DNA of 64,000 nucleotides from Terriglobia bacterium (GCA_020073605.1 JAIQEW010000001.1:62001-126000); one strand, 5' to 3'; shown: positions 43,189-53,911, numbered from the stretch's first letter. Program-made: numbers and translations. Notes: generated by a model not told the origin, from the letters alone.

Positions 43189-43644
43189 TCAGATTCTGAG
43201 GTTTATCGAGGGGAGAGTCGGAGCAATTGCTTTTGGAGGCGGAGATTCAGCCTTGTTGCCAAGGCATTCCCTGGTGGACCAATTCAGAGCGAACGCGACG
43301 CCAACGGCCATCCACTGGGCCTTCTGGAATTCGGTGCGGTCTGTGGGAAGCATCGCAGATGCGGAGGCTTCTTTACACAAATCGCCGCTACCGCACGAGG
43401 CAGACTCCAGGCGAAGGCCCCCAGAGCTCGAGCTTGCGCCGGTTCGCGCCGCCAGATGGGCGTGTTGCGGGGTCATTCCCATTTCCATTGAGGCCGGGTC
43501 CATCGGCTCTGCCGATGGAGAGGACTGGGCTAACGCGCCGGTGCAATGAGCGTCGTCGAAGAGGCAAGAAATCTCGCAGTTGCTGACTGCAAACGACATG
43601 AAGTACAGGGAAAGCACTACGAGGCTTGCTAAAGAGCGATTCAT
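43189..43644 (-). CDS. Cys-rich exported or membrane-anchored protein of unknown function
   Basis: The 151-residue product begins with a hydrophobic signal-like segment (MNRSLASLVVLSLYFMSFAVSNC). It continues with CEISCLFDDAHCTG and a Ser/Met/His-rich middle (MDPASMEMGMTPQHAHLAART), then CGSGDLC. The Met/His/Cys content could suggest soft-metal handling, but I do not recognise a family. The start is uncertain: ATG 43644 gives the best signal peptide, while ATG 43677 and GTG 43701 extend it. About 135 bases upstream lies a perfect TGTGA-N6-TCACA sequence. Confidence 0.55.
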   Translation of the reverse strand: MNRSLASLVVLSLYFMSFAVSNCEISCLFDDAHCTGALAQSSPSAEPMDPASMEMGMTPQHAHLAARTGASSSSGGLRLESASCGSGDLCKEASASAMLPTDRTEFQKAQWMAVGVAFALNWSTRECLGNKAESPPPKAIAPTLPSINLRI

Positions 43645-43779
43645 CAGCGCCGAGGGAACGTGCACTCTTGGTAGCATGTTACTTTCGCCGCAAACTAGCA
43701 CGCATGGCGCTTACTCGGAACAGCGCCCTGCCAGCCGGATACCGGCAGCCTAAGCGTCACATGCCTATGGAGCGGAGTC

Positions 43780-43795
43780 TGTGATGTGGATCACA
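43780..43795. promoter_or_regulatory. CRP/FNR-family-like binding site TGTGATGTGGATCACA
   Basis: The sequence is TGTGA, six bases, TCACA, the ideal palindrome for CRP-type regulators. It lies upstream of the minus-strand gene starting near 43644 and downstream of the M49 peptidase stop at 43902. The function is inferred from the match alone; no CRP-family regulator is in the window. Confidence 0.45.
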
Positions 43796-43901
43796 TAAGG
43801 CGCGATCTACGGTAAATTGTGGTAAACCCCACCGTGGACGACGGGGCTAACGGTGGGAGACTGCGGCGGAGGTGGTCCGATGCGCGCGCGAAAGCCCCGC
43901 G

Positions 43902-45929
43902 CTACTCGCCCGCGATGCGTGCGTACTTCAACTGCTGCTTCACGATGTCGCGCGGATAACTGATCTCGACACCCTGCACCTTGCCGTCCGCCCCTTTGCG
44001 GAGTTCGAGCTCGGGATTGATCCCCACCCAATACGCCGGCAGATCGAGCTTCGCATAGCGGGCGACGACCTGGTCGCGCCATCCCTTGTCGAAGTGAATG
44101 CCGTATTTCGTGATCAGCGCTTTTGCAGCGTCGTAATCCCCTTCGCCCTTGATGCGCATCAGCTCCGCGAGAAGCATTCCCACGCCCTCGCGCATCTTCG
44201 AATAATCCGTCACGGCCAAATAGACTTTGCCGTCGCGCTCGACAGGCTGAATCGCCCCGGTCTTGTCCCGAATGAAATTCACGATGAGCTGCGTGCCGCG
44301 CCGGTGGTCTTCCTCGATCGTATCGCCGGTGGGCACTTCGTGGAGCTGCGTCAGAGCGGAGCGCGCTTCGCCGTCGTACGCGGCACGGGCCACTTCGTCA
44401 TTCGGCATCACGCCCATCTCGATCAGCTTCGGGTCCCAGAAATTCCACAGCGCCATCAGGTCGGCGCGGCATTCCTCGAGAGTCGAGTAGTATTCCTTCA
44501 CATAGTAAGCGGGGTCGTGCGTGAGTTTCGGACTGAGCCGCCCGGAGCCGTGCCCGATCACTTCGTGCATGGCGGTCATCAGGTTCTCGGCGAGGTCGCC
44601 GTATTTCACAGCGCGGTCTTTTTCGGCCTGCGAACTCGCGAATTCCCCGGAAACTTCGTGTCCTATGGCGTCATTGAGCGCGCGAATAGAGCCCGTCAGG
44701 ATGAAGCTCTTCGAGCCGTACTTCTCGTGGATTTCGGCTTCGTTCGGCAGATTGTCACCGATAGTGTCCACGTTGAAGTCGCCCGTTTCGATCAGCATCT
44801 CCACGGCATTCACCACGGGAGGCTTCGGGTTCGGACTCTTGTACTTGTCGTCCCACGGAGCGTGCTGCTCGAAGTAGCCGGCGTTCGCGGCGAACCCGGT
44901 CGTGAGACTGTTCATCTTCTCGTCCACGACGCTTACAAATCCCTGAATCGCTCCCTTCATGCCGCGCGGGTCCTTGTAGACTTCGACGAAACCGTTCGAG
45001 AAATCCGGATTCGACTTGTCCTGCACCCAGTCGATCCCGCACTGGATCCAGTCGGCCCGCTCCCCGGTCTGGTAGTAGCGGATCAGGTCGCGAATCACTT
45101 TCTTCTGCTGTGGGGGCGCGTAGCGCAACGCCTGCCGCAGGTCGCGAATCGCCAGGCCGAGCTCGTGCGCGTAGCAACCCGGCGGCACTTTGCCGTCCGG
45201 CGTTCCCGCGCGATAGACCTCTTCCACGAGCTTCCCATCCTTCTTCACCAGGCGCGAATTCAGCGCGTACTTCTCGGTGAAGCCCACCAGGTCCTTCAGC
45301 GTGACCCCGGAATAGTAGTTGTTGCTGCTGGACTGAAGCGGATCCTCGCCGTTCTTGGGATTTTTCAGCGTGAGCATGGGCTGGAAAGCGGGATCGAAGA
45401 TGGGCCTTTCGAGCGCGGCGAGTTCTCGCGCGAGCGCGGCGGGTGTGCCGAGCGGGGCGCCGTTCTTCCTGGCCTGCTCGGCGGCGGCGCGCAATTCGGC
45501 GGGCGTGAAATCTGGCAGAAACTTTGTGGAGGTGGACGCGTGATGGTTGCCCTGGTTCCCCCAGAAAAGCATCGTGTAGTCGGTGATCTTCTTCAGCACC
45601 GCGGGATCGATGCCGTCCGCGTGGGTGAGGATCGCCTCAAGCAGCCGCTTCTCGCGCAGGCCAAAGGCGGAGTTCTGGTCGAAGTCAATTGGATGGACGG
45701 CGATGGCTGCCATCGAGAGCCAGTAAGCATCCATCTTCTGGTCGGGCGTCAGATCGTTGAAGCTGTCGGCGTTCAGTTGGATGAAGCCCGTGTCGCCTAC
45801 GCGCGTGACGAGCGTCGGCGGATTGGATTGCGGCCCATTCGCTCCGGCGGACGCCACGGCCGGGCAAAGCTGCCAGATAGCGTAGAGCGCCAAACTCAGG
45901 AATGCAGCCGACCGGATTCTCATTCGCAC
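43902..45929 (-). CDS. Exported M49-family (dipeptidyl peptidase III-like) metallopeptidase
   Basis: The 675-residue protein has an N-terminal signal (RIRSAAFLSLALYAIWQLCPAVASA). The M49 zinc motif HEVIGHGSGRL lies near residue 455, and EECRADLMALW near 485 supplies the third ligand and helper residues. M49 enzymes remove dipeptides from the N-terminus of oligopeptides; the classic eukaryotic enzyme is cytosolic, whereas this one is exported. A GTG start at 45929 is preferred because GGAGGAG lies six bases upstream; ATG 45923 is nearly equivalent. It is divergent from a second M49-like gene about 190 bases away. Confidence 0.88.
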   Translation of the reverse strand: MRMRIRSAAFLSLALYAIWQLCPAVASAGANGPQSNPPTLVTRVGDTGFIQLNADSFNDLTPDQKMDAYWLSMAAIAVHPIDFDQNSAFGLREKRLLEAILTHADGIDPAVLKKITDYTMLFWGNQGNHHASTSTKFLPDFTPAELRAAAEQARKNGAPLGTPAALARELAALERPIFDPAFQPMLTLKNPKNGEDPLQSSSNNYYSGVTLKDLVGFTEKYALNSRLVKKDGKLVEEVYRAGTPDGKVPPGCYAHELGLAIRDLRQALRYAPPQQKKVIRDLIRYYQTGERADWIQCGIDWVQDKSNPDFSNGFVEVYKDPRGMKGAIQGFVSVVDEKMNSLTTGFAANAGYFEQHAPWDDKYKSPNPKPPVVNAVEMLIETGDFNVDTIGDNLPNEAEIHEKYGSKSFILTGSIRALNDAIGHEVSGEFASSQAEKDRAVKYGDLAENLMTAMHEVIGHGSGRLSPKLTHDPAYYVKEYYSTLEECRADLMALWNFWDPKLIEMGVMPNDEVARAAYDGEARSALTQLHEVPTGDTIEEDHRRGTQLIVNFIRDKTGAIQPVERDGKVYLAVTDYSKMREGVGMLLAELMRIKGEGDYDAAKALITKYGIHFDKGWRDQVVARYAKLDLPAYWVGINPELELRKGADGKVQGVEISYPRDIVKQQLKYARIAGE

Positions 45930-46116
45930 GTGGGACTCCTCCATGAGTACTCTTGGACGGCTCGCGCCTCGTTTGGTCACCCGCAAAACGGGCCGTTCCC
46001 TCTCGATTTTCGGGCCGGTGGCGAATATACACCCGCCCGCCGACTCCGGCGAGCCCACCGAACTGGGGGCTTGCACTTCGGCTTTTCTGCACTAAGATGG
46101 GCGCGTGAAGGGGATC

Positions 46117-47847
46117 ATGCCTACAATTGACACACGTTTCGCCTGTCACAAAGTGCGAGGGGTGGTTTTCCTCTTTTCCATTTTCACTATTCTATTTTCC
46201 GCTCCCACCGCCGCACCGCAATCCTCCAGCAAGCCCGTCGTCGCGCCAGACCTCGCTCAGCGCCTCGCGAAATTCAAACCGGTGAAGATGCCGTTCGACT
46301 CCTCGCACCTCACCGTGCGCGAGCGGAAAATGGTGGAAAAACTCGTGGACGCGGCCGGACTGCTCGATTGCATCTACTGGCGCCAGAGCGATCCTGAAGG
46401 CCTGAAGCTCTACCTCTCGCTCGCCGGCAGCAAGGACCCGAAGGACCAGATGCTGCGCGAGTATCTGAAAATCAACGGCGGCCGCTTCGATCTGATCGAC
46501 GACAACAAGCCCTTCGTCGGGACCGACCCGGCGCCGCCCGGCCGGGGATTCTTTCGCCCGCAAGAGACGCGGGCAAACCTGGAGCAGCGTATCAGCAGCG
46601 GCAGGTTCGAAAAGTCCGATGTCTATTCTCCCTATACGATCGAGAAGATATGCGCGATCGGAACAGACGCGGAATATTGGGGCCCATGCTTCGATCCGTA
46701 TCATGCGGCCTTCGGCGATTTCGTGAATCCGATGGCCGATGATCTTCGCGAGGCGGCCGCGCTGAGCGACGATCCAGCTTTCGCGAACTTTCTGCGCCTT
46801 CGCGCGGACGCGCTCCTCACTGACGACTACTACAAGAGCGACCTGGCCTGGATGGATCTCGAGAATCCGAAATTCGACGTCGTTTTCGCTCCCTACGAGA
46901 TTTATCTCGACGGCCTGCTCGGCGTGAAGACTTCCTACGGCGCGTCGATCATGATTCGCAACGAAGAGGAGAGCCGCAAGCTCGCCGTATTCCAGAAATA
47001 CGTGCCCGACTTGCAGGAATCGCTTCCGCTCGCTCCCGAGGATCGCCCCTCCGCGCGCGGCAAGCGCTCTCCGATGGAGGTCGTGGACGCGATCTATCGC
47101 GCGGGCGACCTGCTCCACGGCTATCAGGCGGTCGCGGACAATCTGCCCAACGACCCGCGCATCCACGAGGAAAAAGGCTCGAAGAAGATCTTCTGGAAGA
47201 ATTTCATGGACGCGCGCGTGAACTACGTCATCGTGCCGATCGCGAAGCGGCTGATGCGTCCCGACCAGGCCGCGCTCGTCACCGGAGACGGCACGCTCGA
47301 ATTCATCATCATGCACGAAATCTCGCACGGCCTCGGCCCCAGCTACGTTCACGGATCGAACGGCAAGACGGACATTCGCGAGGCCATCGGCCCTCAGTAT
47401 TCAAGCCTCGAGGAAGCCAAGGCCGATATCACCGGAATGCTGTGCATGCAGTGGCTGATCGACCATGGCGCCGTGCCAAAGGAAAAACAGGAGGAAATCG
47501 ACGCCTCATTCCTGGGCGACGGTTTCCGCACGATCCGCTTCGGCATTGCCGAAGCGCACGGCCAGGCCGCGATGATGGAGTTCAACTATCTGGTCGAACG
47601 CGGCGCCATCCGCCGCGATGCCGCGACCGGACTCTACGATATCGACTTCGCGAAGTTCCCGGGCGCGATCGCGTCCCTCGCGAAGGAACTGCTCGATCAG
47701 GAAGCGACGGGAGATCGTGCGCGCGCCGAGAATTGGTTCAAGAAGTACGCCGTGATGCCGCCCGAGCTTTCCGCTGCCTTCGCCAAGAACTCCGACATCC
47801 CCGTGGACGTCGACCCGGACTTCGACTTTCATCCGCCCGTTCGCTGA
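46117..47847 (+). CDS. Exported M49-like metallopeptidase with HEISH motif
   Basis: The 576-residue protein has a signal peptide (VVFLFSIFTILFSAPTAAPQ). The zinc motif HEISHGLGPSYVHG lies near residue 400 and LEEAKADITGM near 432. The first motif is HExxH, one residue shorter than the HExxGH of classic DPP III, while the EExxAD helix fits M49-related proteins. It likely cleaves peptides in the periplasm. ATG 46117 follows AAGGGG and GTG 46105 is an alternative. It is divergent from the other M49 gene and shares its organisation, so the pair may act on the same substrates. Confidence 0.82.
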   Translation: MPTIDTRFACHKVRGVVFLFSIFTILFSAPTAAPQSSSKPVVAPDLAQRLAKFKPVKMPFDSSHLTVRERKMVEKLVDAAGLLDCIYWRQSDPEGLKLYLSLAGSKDPKDQMLREYLKINGGRFDLIDDNKPFVGTDPAPPGRGFFRPQETRANLEQRISSGRFEKSDVYSPYTIEKICAIGTDAEYWGPCFDPYHAAFGDFVNPMADDLREAAALSDDPAFANFLRLRADALLTDDYYKSDLAWMDLENPKFDVVFAPYEIYLDGLLGVKTSYGASIMIRNEEESRKLAVFQKYVPDLQESLPLAPEDRPSARGKRSPMEVVDAIYRAGDLLHGYQAVADNLPNDPRIHEEKGSKKIFWKNFMDARVNYVIVPIAKRLMRPDQAALVTGDGTLEFIIMHEISHGLGPSYVHGSNGKTDIREAIGPQYSSLEEAKADITGMLCMQWLIDHGAVPKEKQEEIDASFLGDGFRTIRFGIAEAHGQAAMMEFNYLVERGAIRRDAATGLYDIDFAKFPGAIASLAKELLDQEATGDRARAENWFKKYAVMPPELSAAFAKNSDIPVDVDPDFDFHPPVR

Positions 47848-47864
47848 CGATTGCCCGGCGATTA

Positions 47865-48107
47865 CTAGAGGACGCTCTGAATTTCAGCGTCGATGGAAAC
47901 GTGCGTCTGAGGGAATCCGTTGATTTGGTAATTCGCGCCGGCCGCGCACTGGAAGTGAATGAACCGGCTGATGTGGTAATCCTCGTCAAACTGTCCGAAC
48001 GTCCGCTCGATTTCCTCGCGCGATAGCCCCAGCGACGCAAGCGCCACGGGCTTCCCGTAGCCGCCCCCCACCGCCAGGTACTTTTCGACGATCTCCCGCA
48101 GATTCAT
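47865..48107 (-). CDS. Small conserved-looking cytosolic protein
   Basis: The 80-residue product reads MNLREIVEKYLAVGGGYGKPVALASLGL and then SREEIERTFGQFDEDYHISRFIHFQ, a helical start with a possible helix-turn-helix-like segment, followed by a beta-rich end. GGAG precedes the ATG at 48107. It converges with the M49-like gene with 17 bases between the stops and is divergent from the rimP operon. No family was recognised. The composition and ribosome-binding site support a real gene. Confidence 0.65.
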   Translation of the reverse strand: MNLREIVEKYLAVGGGYGKPVALASLGLSREEIERTFGQFDEDYHISRFIHFQCAAGANYQINGFPQTHVSIDAEIQSVL

Positions 48108-48207
48108 CGCTCCACCGCTCGGCGGAATCAGCTCTGGTGGGCCACATGGTAGCAGATCACGCTTTGAATTGCCCCGCGGCCCGATTCTAGGCCGCCTAGG
48201 ACACGTC

Positions 48208-48237
48208 TTGCGTTTCGGGGGTGACGGAGTTTATACT
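48208..48237 (+). promoter_or_regulatory. Sigma70-type promoter for the rimP-nusA-infB operon
   Basis: TTGCGT at 48208-48213 and TATACT at 48232-48237 are separated by 18 bases. Transcription would start near 48244, about 24 bases before the leader hairpin. No competing promoter was seen before rimP. Confidence 0.6.
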
Positions 48238-48267
48238 GTGTTGCTTCCAGATTAGGTCGCACAAACC

Positions 48268-48290
48268 AGTGGGCGCGAGCCCACTTTTTT
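48268..48290 (+). terminator. Attenuator-like intrinsic terminator in the rimP leader
   Basis: AGTGGGC (48268-48274), loop GCGA and GCCCACT (48279-48285) form a perfect seven-base stem followed by a run of T to 48290. It lies between the promoter and rimP, so some transcripts should end in the leader. NusA- or RimP-linked autoregulation of this operon is known in other bacteria and could act here. Confidence 0.75.
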
Positions 48291-48357
48291 GTTGGCCGCG
48301 AGAAGCTGCGTGGGCGGAGGGGTCCCCGGCGAGGATAACTGCCGCCCCTAGAAGAGT

Positions 48358-48831
48358 ATGGACCTGGAACCGATTCGTGAGGCGGCGGAACGGGTAGCCC
48401 GCTCGCTGGGCCTCGAGATTTTCGACGTCGAGTGGAAGGTGGGCAAGCAGCGGTTGCTGCGGGTTTACATCGACCGTCTGCCCGACCCGGCGACCCCTGG
48501 GGCTTCGGGCGTGACCCACAAGGATTGCGAGCGCGTCAGCGAGCAGTTGAGCGCAATCCTGGACGTTGAGGACCTTGTGCCGGGACCGGCCTACGTCCTG
48601 GAGATCAGCTCGCCGGGGCTGGATCGGAAGCTGATTAAGCCGGCCGATTACGAGCGCTTCGCCGGGCGGCTCGCCAAAATCTGGGTGGAAGAACCGGCCG
48701 GGAAGCAAACCTATCTCGAAGGCAGGCTGGCGGGATATGCGGACGGAGTCGTGAAGCTGACGGTGCGCGATCGGGAAGTCGCCGTGCCGTACGCCGGGAT
48801 TCGCAAAGCGAACCTGGTGGTGGAGCTGTAG
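48358..48831 (+). CDS. rimP: Ribosome maturation factor RimP
   Basis: The 157-residue protein matches RimP, which assists 30S subunit assembly. Its N-terminal domain shows LGLEIFDVEWKVGKQRLLRVYIDR and the conserved CERVSEQLSAILDVEDLVPGPAYVLEISSPGLDR. The C-terminal SH3-like domain ends with VAVPYAGIRKANLVVEL. It is the first gene of the operon, preceded by the promoter and leader terminator. NusA follows after 25 bases. Confidence 0.95.
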   Translation: MDLEPIREAAERVARSLGLEIFDVEWKVGKQRLLRVYIDRLPDPATPGASGVTHKDCERVSEQLSAILDVEDLVPGPAYVLEISSPGLDRKLIKPADYERFAGRLAKIWVEEPAGKQTYLEGRLAGYADGVVKLTVRDREVAVPYAGIRKANLVVEL

Positions 48832-48856
48832 CGGGTGGGAGCGAGGAGAGTCACGG

Positions 48857-50359
<1,503 letters not shown>

Positions 50360-50379
50360 CGTATTAAGAAAAGAGGCTG

Positions 50380-53157
50380 ATGTCTGACTCCAATCAAATC
50401 CGCATCAACGAGCTGGCTAGAGAGCTCGAGATCAAAGCCAAGGTGCTGATCGACTATCTGCCCGAGGTCGGCGTCAAGGAAAAGAAGACGCACTCGAGCT
50501 CGATCGACGTCGAGCATGCCGTGCTCGTGCGGAAGCATTTCCAAGATCTGGCCGCGCAAGAAGCGGCGGCGGAAGCAGCGAAATCGGCAGCGGCCAAGGC
50601 GAAAGTCGCGCGGCCCGCGCCAGCCCCGGTGTCCGCGAAACCGGCCGCACCGGCTCCTTCGCCTTTGCGCCCGGCGCCTGCGGCTCCAGCGGCTCCATTG
50701 CGTCCAGCGGCGGGACCAGCTGTTGTGCCGGCTGCTGCTGCTCCTGGTGTTGCAGCTCCGCGCCCGGCGGCCGCACCATCGGCTCCGGCAACGCATCCTA
50801 CTGCCGCGAGACCGGGAGTCGCTCCGGCGACTGTACCTCCGAAAACCACCGCGCCTGCCGCGCAACGTCCTGCGGCAGCGAGTGCGCCCGGCGCCCCTGC
50901 GGCTGCTCCCGGTGCGCCAAGACCAGCGGGCGCTCCACCAGCAGGCCAGCGATTCCCAACTCGTCCGGGACAGCCGGGATCTTATCCATCACGTCCAGGC
51001 GCGCCGCAAGGCATGCGCCCGGCAGCCGCGCCAGGCCAAACTCGACCCGGCGGTCCGCCGCGGCCCGGCGGTCCTCCGTCCAGATTTCCGCAGCGCCCGG
51101 GCGGGCGCCCCGGAAATGAGCCAATTGGCAGCCAAAGACCTGGCGCAGTAGGCGCCGGGATTCCCAAGGCTGAGCCCGGAAAACCGCTGTACGCGCGCAA
51201 ACCTCCCGCTTCACGCGGGCGGCCGCTGATGGAAAAGCGATACGCCGAGGGTGAGCGCCGGCTTCATCCTGTACGCGCACGCGCAGGTGCGGGAGCAGGC
51301 CGCGCCACGCAAGTGGAACCGGTTGCACCGGTTCAGCGCGAGCCGCGAGCCGTGACGGTCACGGAAGGCATCACCGTTCGCGAGCTGGCCGAAAAGCTCG
51401 ACATCCGCGCCAAGGACTTGCTGAAGACATTGATGGACAAAGGCGTTTTCGCAAGCATCAACCAGGCGCTGGATGTGGCGACTGCGACGAGCCTGGCCGA
51501 ATCGTTCAACGGGATCGTGCAGGTGGTCACGTACGAACAGCAACTCGTCGAGGAAGAAAAGATCAAGGAAGAGCGGACCGGCAATCTTCTGCCGCGCGCG
51601 CCCGTCGTCACCGTGATGGGCCACGTCGATCATGGCAAGACGAGCCTGCTCGACGCGATTCGCGAAACCGAAGTCGCCGCGGGAGAAGCGGGCGGAATCA
51701 CGCAGCACATCGGCGCGTACGAAGCGCATGTGGGCGACCGCCGCATCGTATTCATCGACACGCCGGGCCACGAGGCGTTCACTCGCATGCGCGCGCGGGG
51801 CGCGAAAGTCACCGACATCGTCGTGCTCGTGGTGAGCGCGGACGACGGCGTGATGCCCCAAACCGAAGAAGCCATCGCGCACGCCAAGGCGGCGAGCGTG
51901 CCCATCGTCGTCGCGATCAACAAGATCGACAAGCCGGACGCGCAGCCCGAGCGCGTCAAGCGCCAGCTCTCCGACCGCGGCTTGATGCCGGAAGAGTGGG
52001 GCGGCGAGACCGTGATGGTCGAAGTCTCGGCCAAGACGAAAAAGAATCTGCCGCGGCTGCTCGAAATGATTCTCCTCGTGAGCGACCTTCGCGAGCCGAA
52101 GGCCGATCCCGATGCTCCGGCGAGCGGCGTTGTGCTCGAATCGCGCATGGACAAGGGCCGCGGGCCCGTGGCGACCGTGCTCGTGCAAAACGGCACGCTG
52201 CACGTCGGCGATGTCTTCATCGTCGGCGCGGTGTACGGCAAGGTCCGCGCGATGTTCGACGATCGCAGCCATCCAATTCAGAAAGCCGCGCCATCCACTC
52301 CGGTCGAAGTGCTCGGATTGCAGGGCGTGCCGGAAGCGGGCGACCAATTCCAGGTGGCGGATGAAGCCAAGGCGCGCCACATCGTCGAGTACCGCCAGGC
52401 GAAGCAGCGCGAGGCCTCGCTCGCGAAGACGGCCTCTTCCGGCCGCCTCACGCTCGATCAATTGCACGAGCAGCTTCGCGCCGGCGAGGTAAAGGAATTG
52501 CCGGTGGTGATCAAGGCGGACGTGCAGGGCTCCGTCGAAGTCCTGAGCGAGATGCTGCCGAAGATTTCCAGCGATCAGGTGACGGTGAAGGTTCTTCAGG
52601 CGAGCGTCGGCGCGGTGACGGAATCGGACGTAATTCTCGCCTCCGCCTCGAACGCGATCATCGTCGCATTCAACGTGCGGCCGGAGCGCAAGGCTGCCGA
52701 CCTCGCGCAGCGCGAAGGCGTGGATATCCGCCTGCACACGATCATCTACGAGCTGCTCGACGAGCTGAAGAAGGCCGCGGCCGGATTGCTGGCGCCGGTG
52801 ATCAAGGAAACGTTCCTCGGGCGAGCGGAAGTGCGCGACACCTTCCGCGTGAAGGGCGTCGGAATGATCGCCGGATGCTCGGTGCAGGATGGCGTCATGA
52901 AGCGCGACGCGGACGTGCGCGTGCTGCGCGACAACGTCGTGATCTACACGGGCAAGCTCATTTCGTTGCGCCGGTTCAAGGAAGATGTCAACGAAGTGCG
53001 CTCGGGGTTCGAATGCGGCGCGGGAATTTCAAATTTCAACGATGTCAAAGTGGGCGACATCCTCGAATGTTTCAAGATGGAAAAGTCGTCGCCGCTGGAG
53101 ATGGTCGGCGCGCCCGATCGCGGACGTCCGGCCGCCGCCGAAGCGCGGCGCAGTTGA
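50380..53157 (+). CDS. infB: Translation initiation factor IF-2
   Basis: The 925-residue IF-2 begins with an IF2_N domain (IRINELARELEIKAKVLIDYLPEVGV). A Pro/Ala/Gly-rich linker spans about residues 70-300, and a second IF2_N domain follows (ITVRELAEKLDIRAKDLLKTLMDKG). The GTPase core carries GHVDHGKTSLLDAI, IDTPGHEAF and NKIDKPDA. Domains II to IV follow, ending at about residue 915. It positions initiator tRNA on the 30S subunit. The linker is unusually Pro-rich. It starts 21 bases after nusA. Confidence 0.97.
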   Translation: MSDSNQIRINELARELEIKAKVLIDYLPEVGVKEKKTHSSSIDVEHAVLVRKHFQDLAAQEAAAEAAKSAAAKAKVARPAPAPVSAKPAAPAPSPLRPAPAAPAAPLRPAAGPAVVPAAAAPGVAAPRPAAAPSAPATHPTAARPGVAPATVPPKTTAPAAQRPAAASAPGAPAAAPGAPRPAGAPPAGQRFPTRPGQPGSYPSRPGAPQGMRPAAAPGQTRPGGPPRPGGPPSRFPQRPGGRPGNEPIGSQRPGAVGAGIPKAEPGKPLYARKPPASRGRPLMEKRYAEGERRLHPVRARAGAGAGRATQVEPVAPVQREPRAVTVTEGITVRELAEKLDIRAKDLLKTLMDKGVFASINQALDVATATSLAESFNGIVQVVTYEQQLVEEEKIKEERTGNLLPRAPVVTVMGHVDHGKTSLLDAIRETEVAAGEAGGITQHIGAYEAHVGDRRIVFIDTPGHEAFTRMRARGAKVTDIVVLVVSADDGVMPQTEEAIAHAKAASVPIVVAINKIDKPDAQPERVKRQLSDRGLMPEEWGGETVMVEVSAKTKKNLPRLLEMILLVSDLREPKADPDAPASGVVLESRMDKGRGPVATVLVQNGTLHVGDVFIVGAVYGKVRAMFDDRSHPIQKAAPSTPVEVLGLQGVPEAGDQFQVADEAKARHIVEYRQAKQREASLAKTASSGRLTLDQLHEQLRAGEVKELPVVIKADVQGSVEVLSEMLPKISSDQVTVKVLQASVGAVTESDVILASASNAIIVAFNVRPERKAADLAQREGVDIRLHTIIYELLDELKKAAAGLLAPVIKETFLGRAEVRDTFRVKGVGMIAGCSVQDGVMKRDADVRVLRDNVVIYTGKLISLRRFKEDVNEVRSGFECGAGISNFNDVKVGDILECFKMEKSSPLEMVGAPDRGRPAAAEARRS

Positions 53158-53204
53158 AGTAGCTTTCGGCTGGTCCGTCCCCGCTACATTTCGACGGAGC
53201 GCCC

Positions 53205-53498
53205 ATGCCAATCGGCCTCCTCACACTGGAAATTTACATCCCCGATGCGCGGTCGCTGAAGGACAAGCGGCAGGTGCTCCGCAGCCTGAAGGATCGGCTG
53301 CGCGCCCACTACAACGTGGCCGTCGCCGAGCTCGAGCATCAGGAGCTCTGGCAGCGCGCGCGCGTCGGCGTGGTGAGCATTTCGGGCGACGGGAAGCATC
53401 TGGAAGAATCGCTCCAGGAAATCGCAGCGGAATCGGAGCGCATGCTGGGGCGCGACCTGGTGTCGCGCGAAATCGAATACTTCGAGGACTCGGAATGA
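53205..53498 (+). CDS. DUF503 / YlxP-like protein
   Basis: The 97-residue protein matches the DUF503 family found between infB and rbfA in many bacteria. Characteristic segments are IGLLTLEIYIPDARSLKDKRQVLRSLKDRLRAHYNVAVAELEHQELWQRA. The molecular role is unsettled; a part in ribosome assembly is suggested only by gene position. Its stop overlaps the rbfA start by four bases. Confidence 0.92.
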   Translation: MPIGLLTLEIYIPDARSLKDKRQVLRSLKDRLRAHYNVAVAELEHQELWQRARVGVVSISGDGKHLEESLQEIAAESERMLGRDLVSREIEYFEDSE

Positions 53499-53857
53499 CC
53501 GTCCAGGGACACCGCGCGGAGCGCATCGCGGAAGAAATACGGAATGAAGTCAGCCTGATGCTGGCGGGCGAGCTCAAGGACCCGCGGCTGGCGCTGCCTC
53601 TCATCGTAACCGAGGTTCGCGTGGGGCCCGGCATGCGCACGGTGCGCGTCTTCGTGCAGCTCGAGGGCGACGCTGCCGAGCGCGCGGAGGCGCTCAAGGG
53701 ACTGAAAGCCGCCTCGAAATACGTCCGTCACGAATTGGTCGAGCGGCTGCAATTGCGGCGCGCTCCCGAGATCATTTTTATGCCCGACGTATCGGAAGAA
53801 TACGGTCACCACATCGACGAGCTGCTGCGAAAAGTGAACCTCCCGGAGAAATCGTAG
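53495..53857 (+). CDS. rbfA: Ribosome-binding factor A
   Basis: The 120-residue RbfA is a KH-like factor for late 30S (16S rRNA 5' end) maturation. Seen here are RAERIAEEIRNEVSLMLAGELKDPRL, VTEVRVGPGMRTVRVFVQLEG and the C-terminal helix region LRRAPEIIFMPDVSEEYGHHIDELL. The ATG at 53495 overlaps the DUF503 stop. The length is normal for the family. Confidence 0.95.
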   Translation: MTVQGHRAERIAEEIRNEVSLMLAGELKDPRLALPLIVTEVRVGPGMRTVRVFVQLEGDAAERAEALKGLKAASKYVRHELVERLQLRRAPEIIFMPDVSEEYGHHIDELLRKVNLPEKS

Positions 53858-53911
53858 CGGGGCTTGAAGCCCTTGCAAATTGCCGGTCGGAATCCGGCGC
53901 TACGAAACGAA

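Noticed and set aside
53858-53911. TTG-started N-terminal extension of TruB
   Set aside because: The added residues are not part of the TruB family, and the stretch looks like intergenic palindromic sequence.
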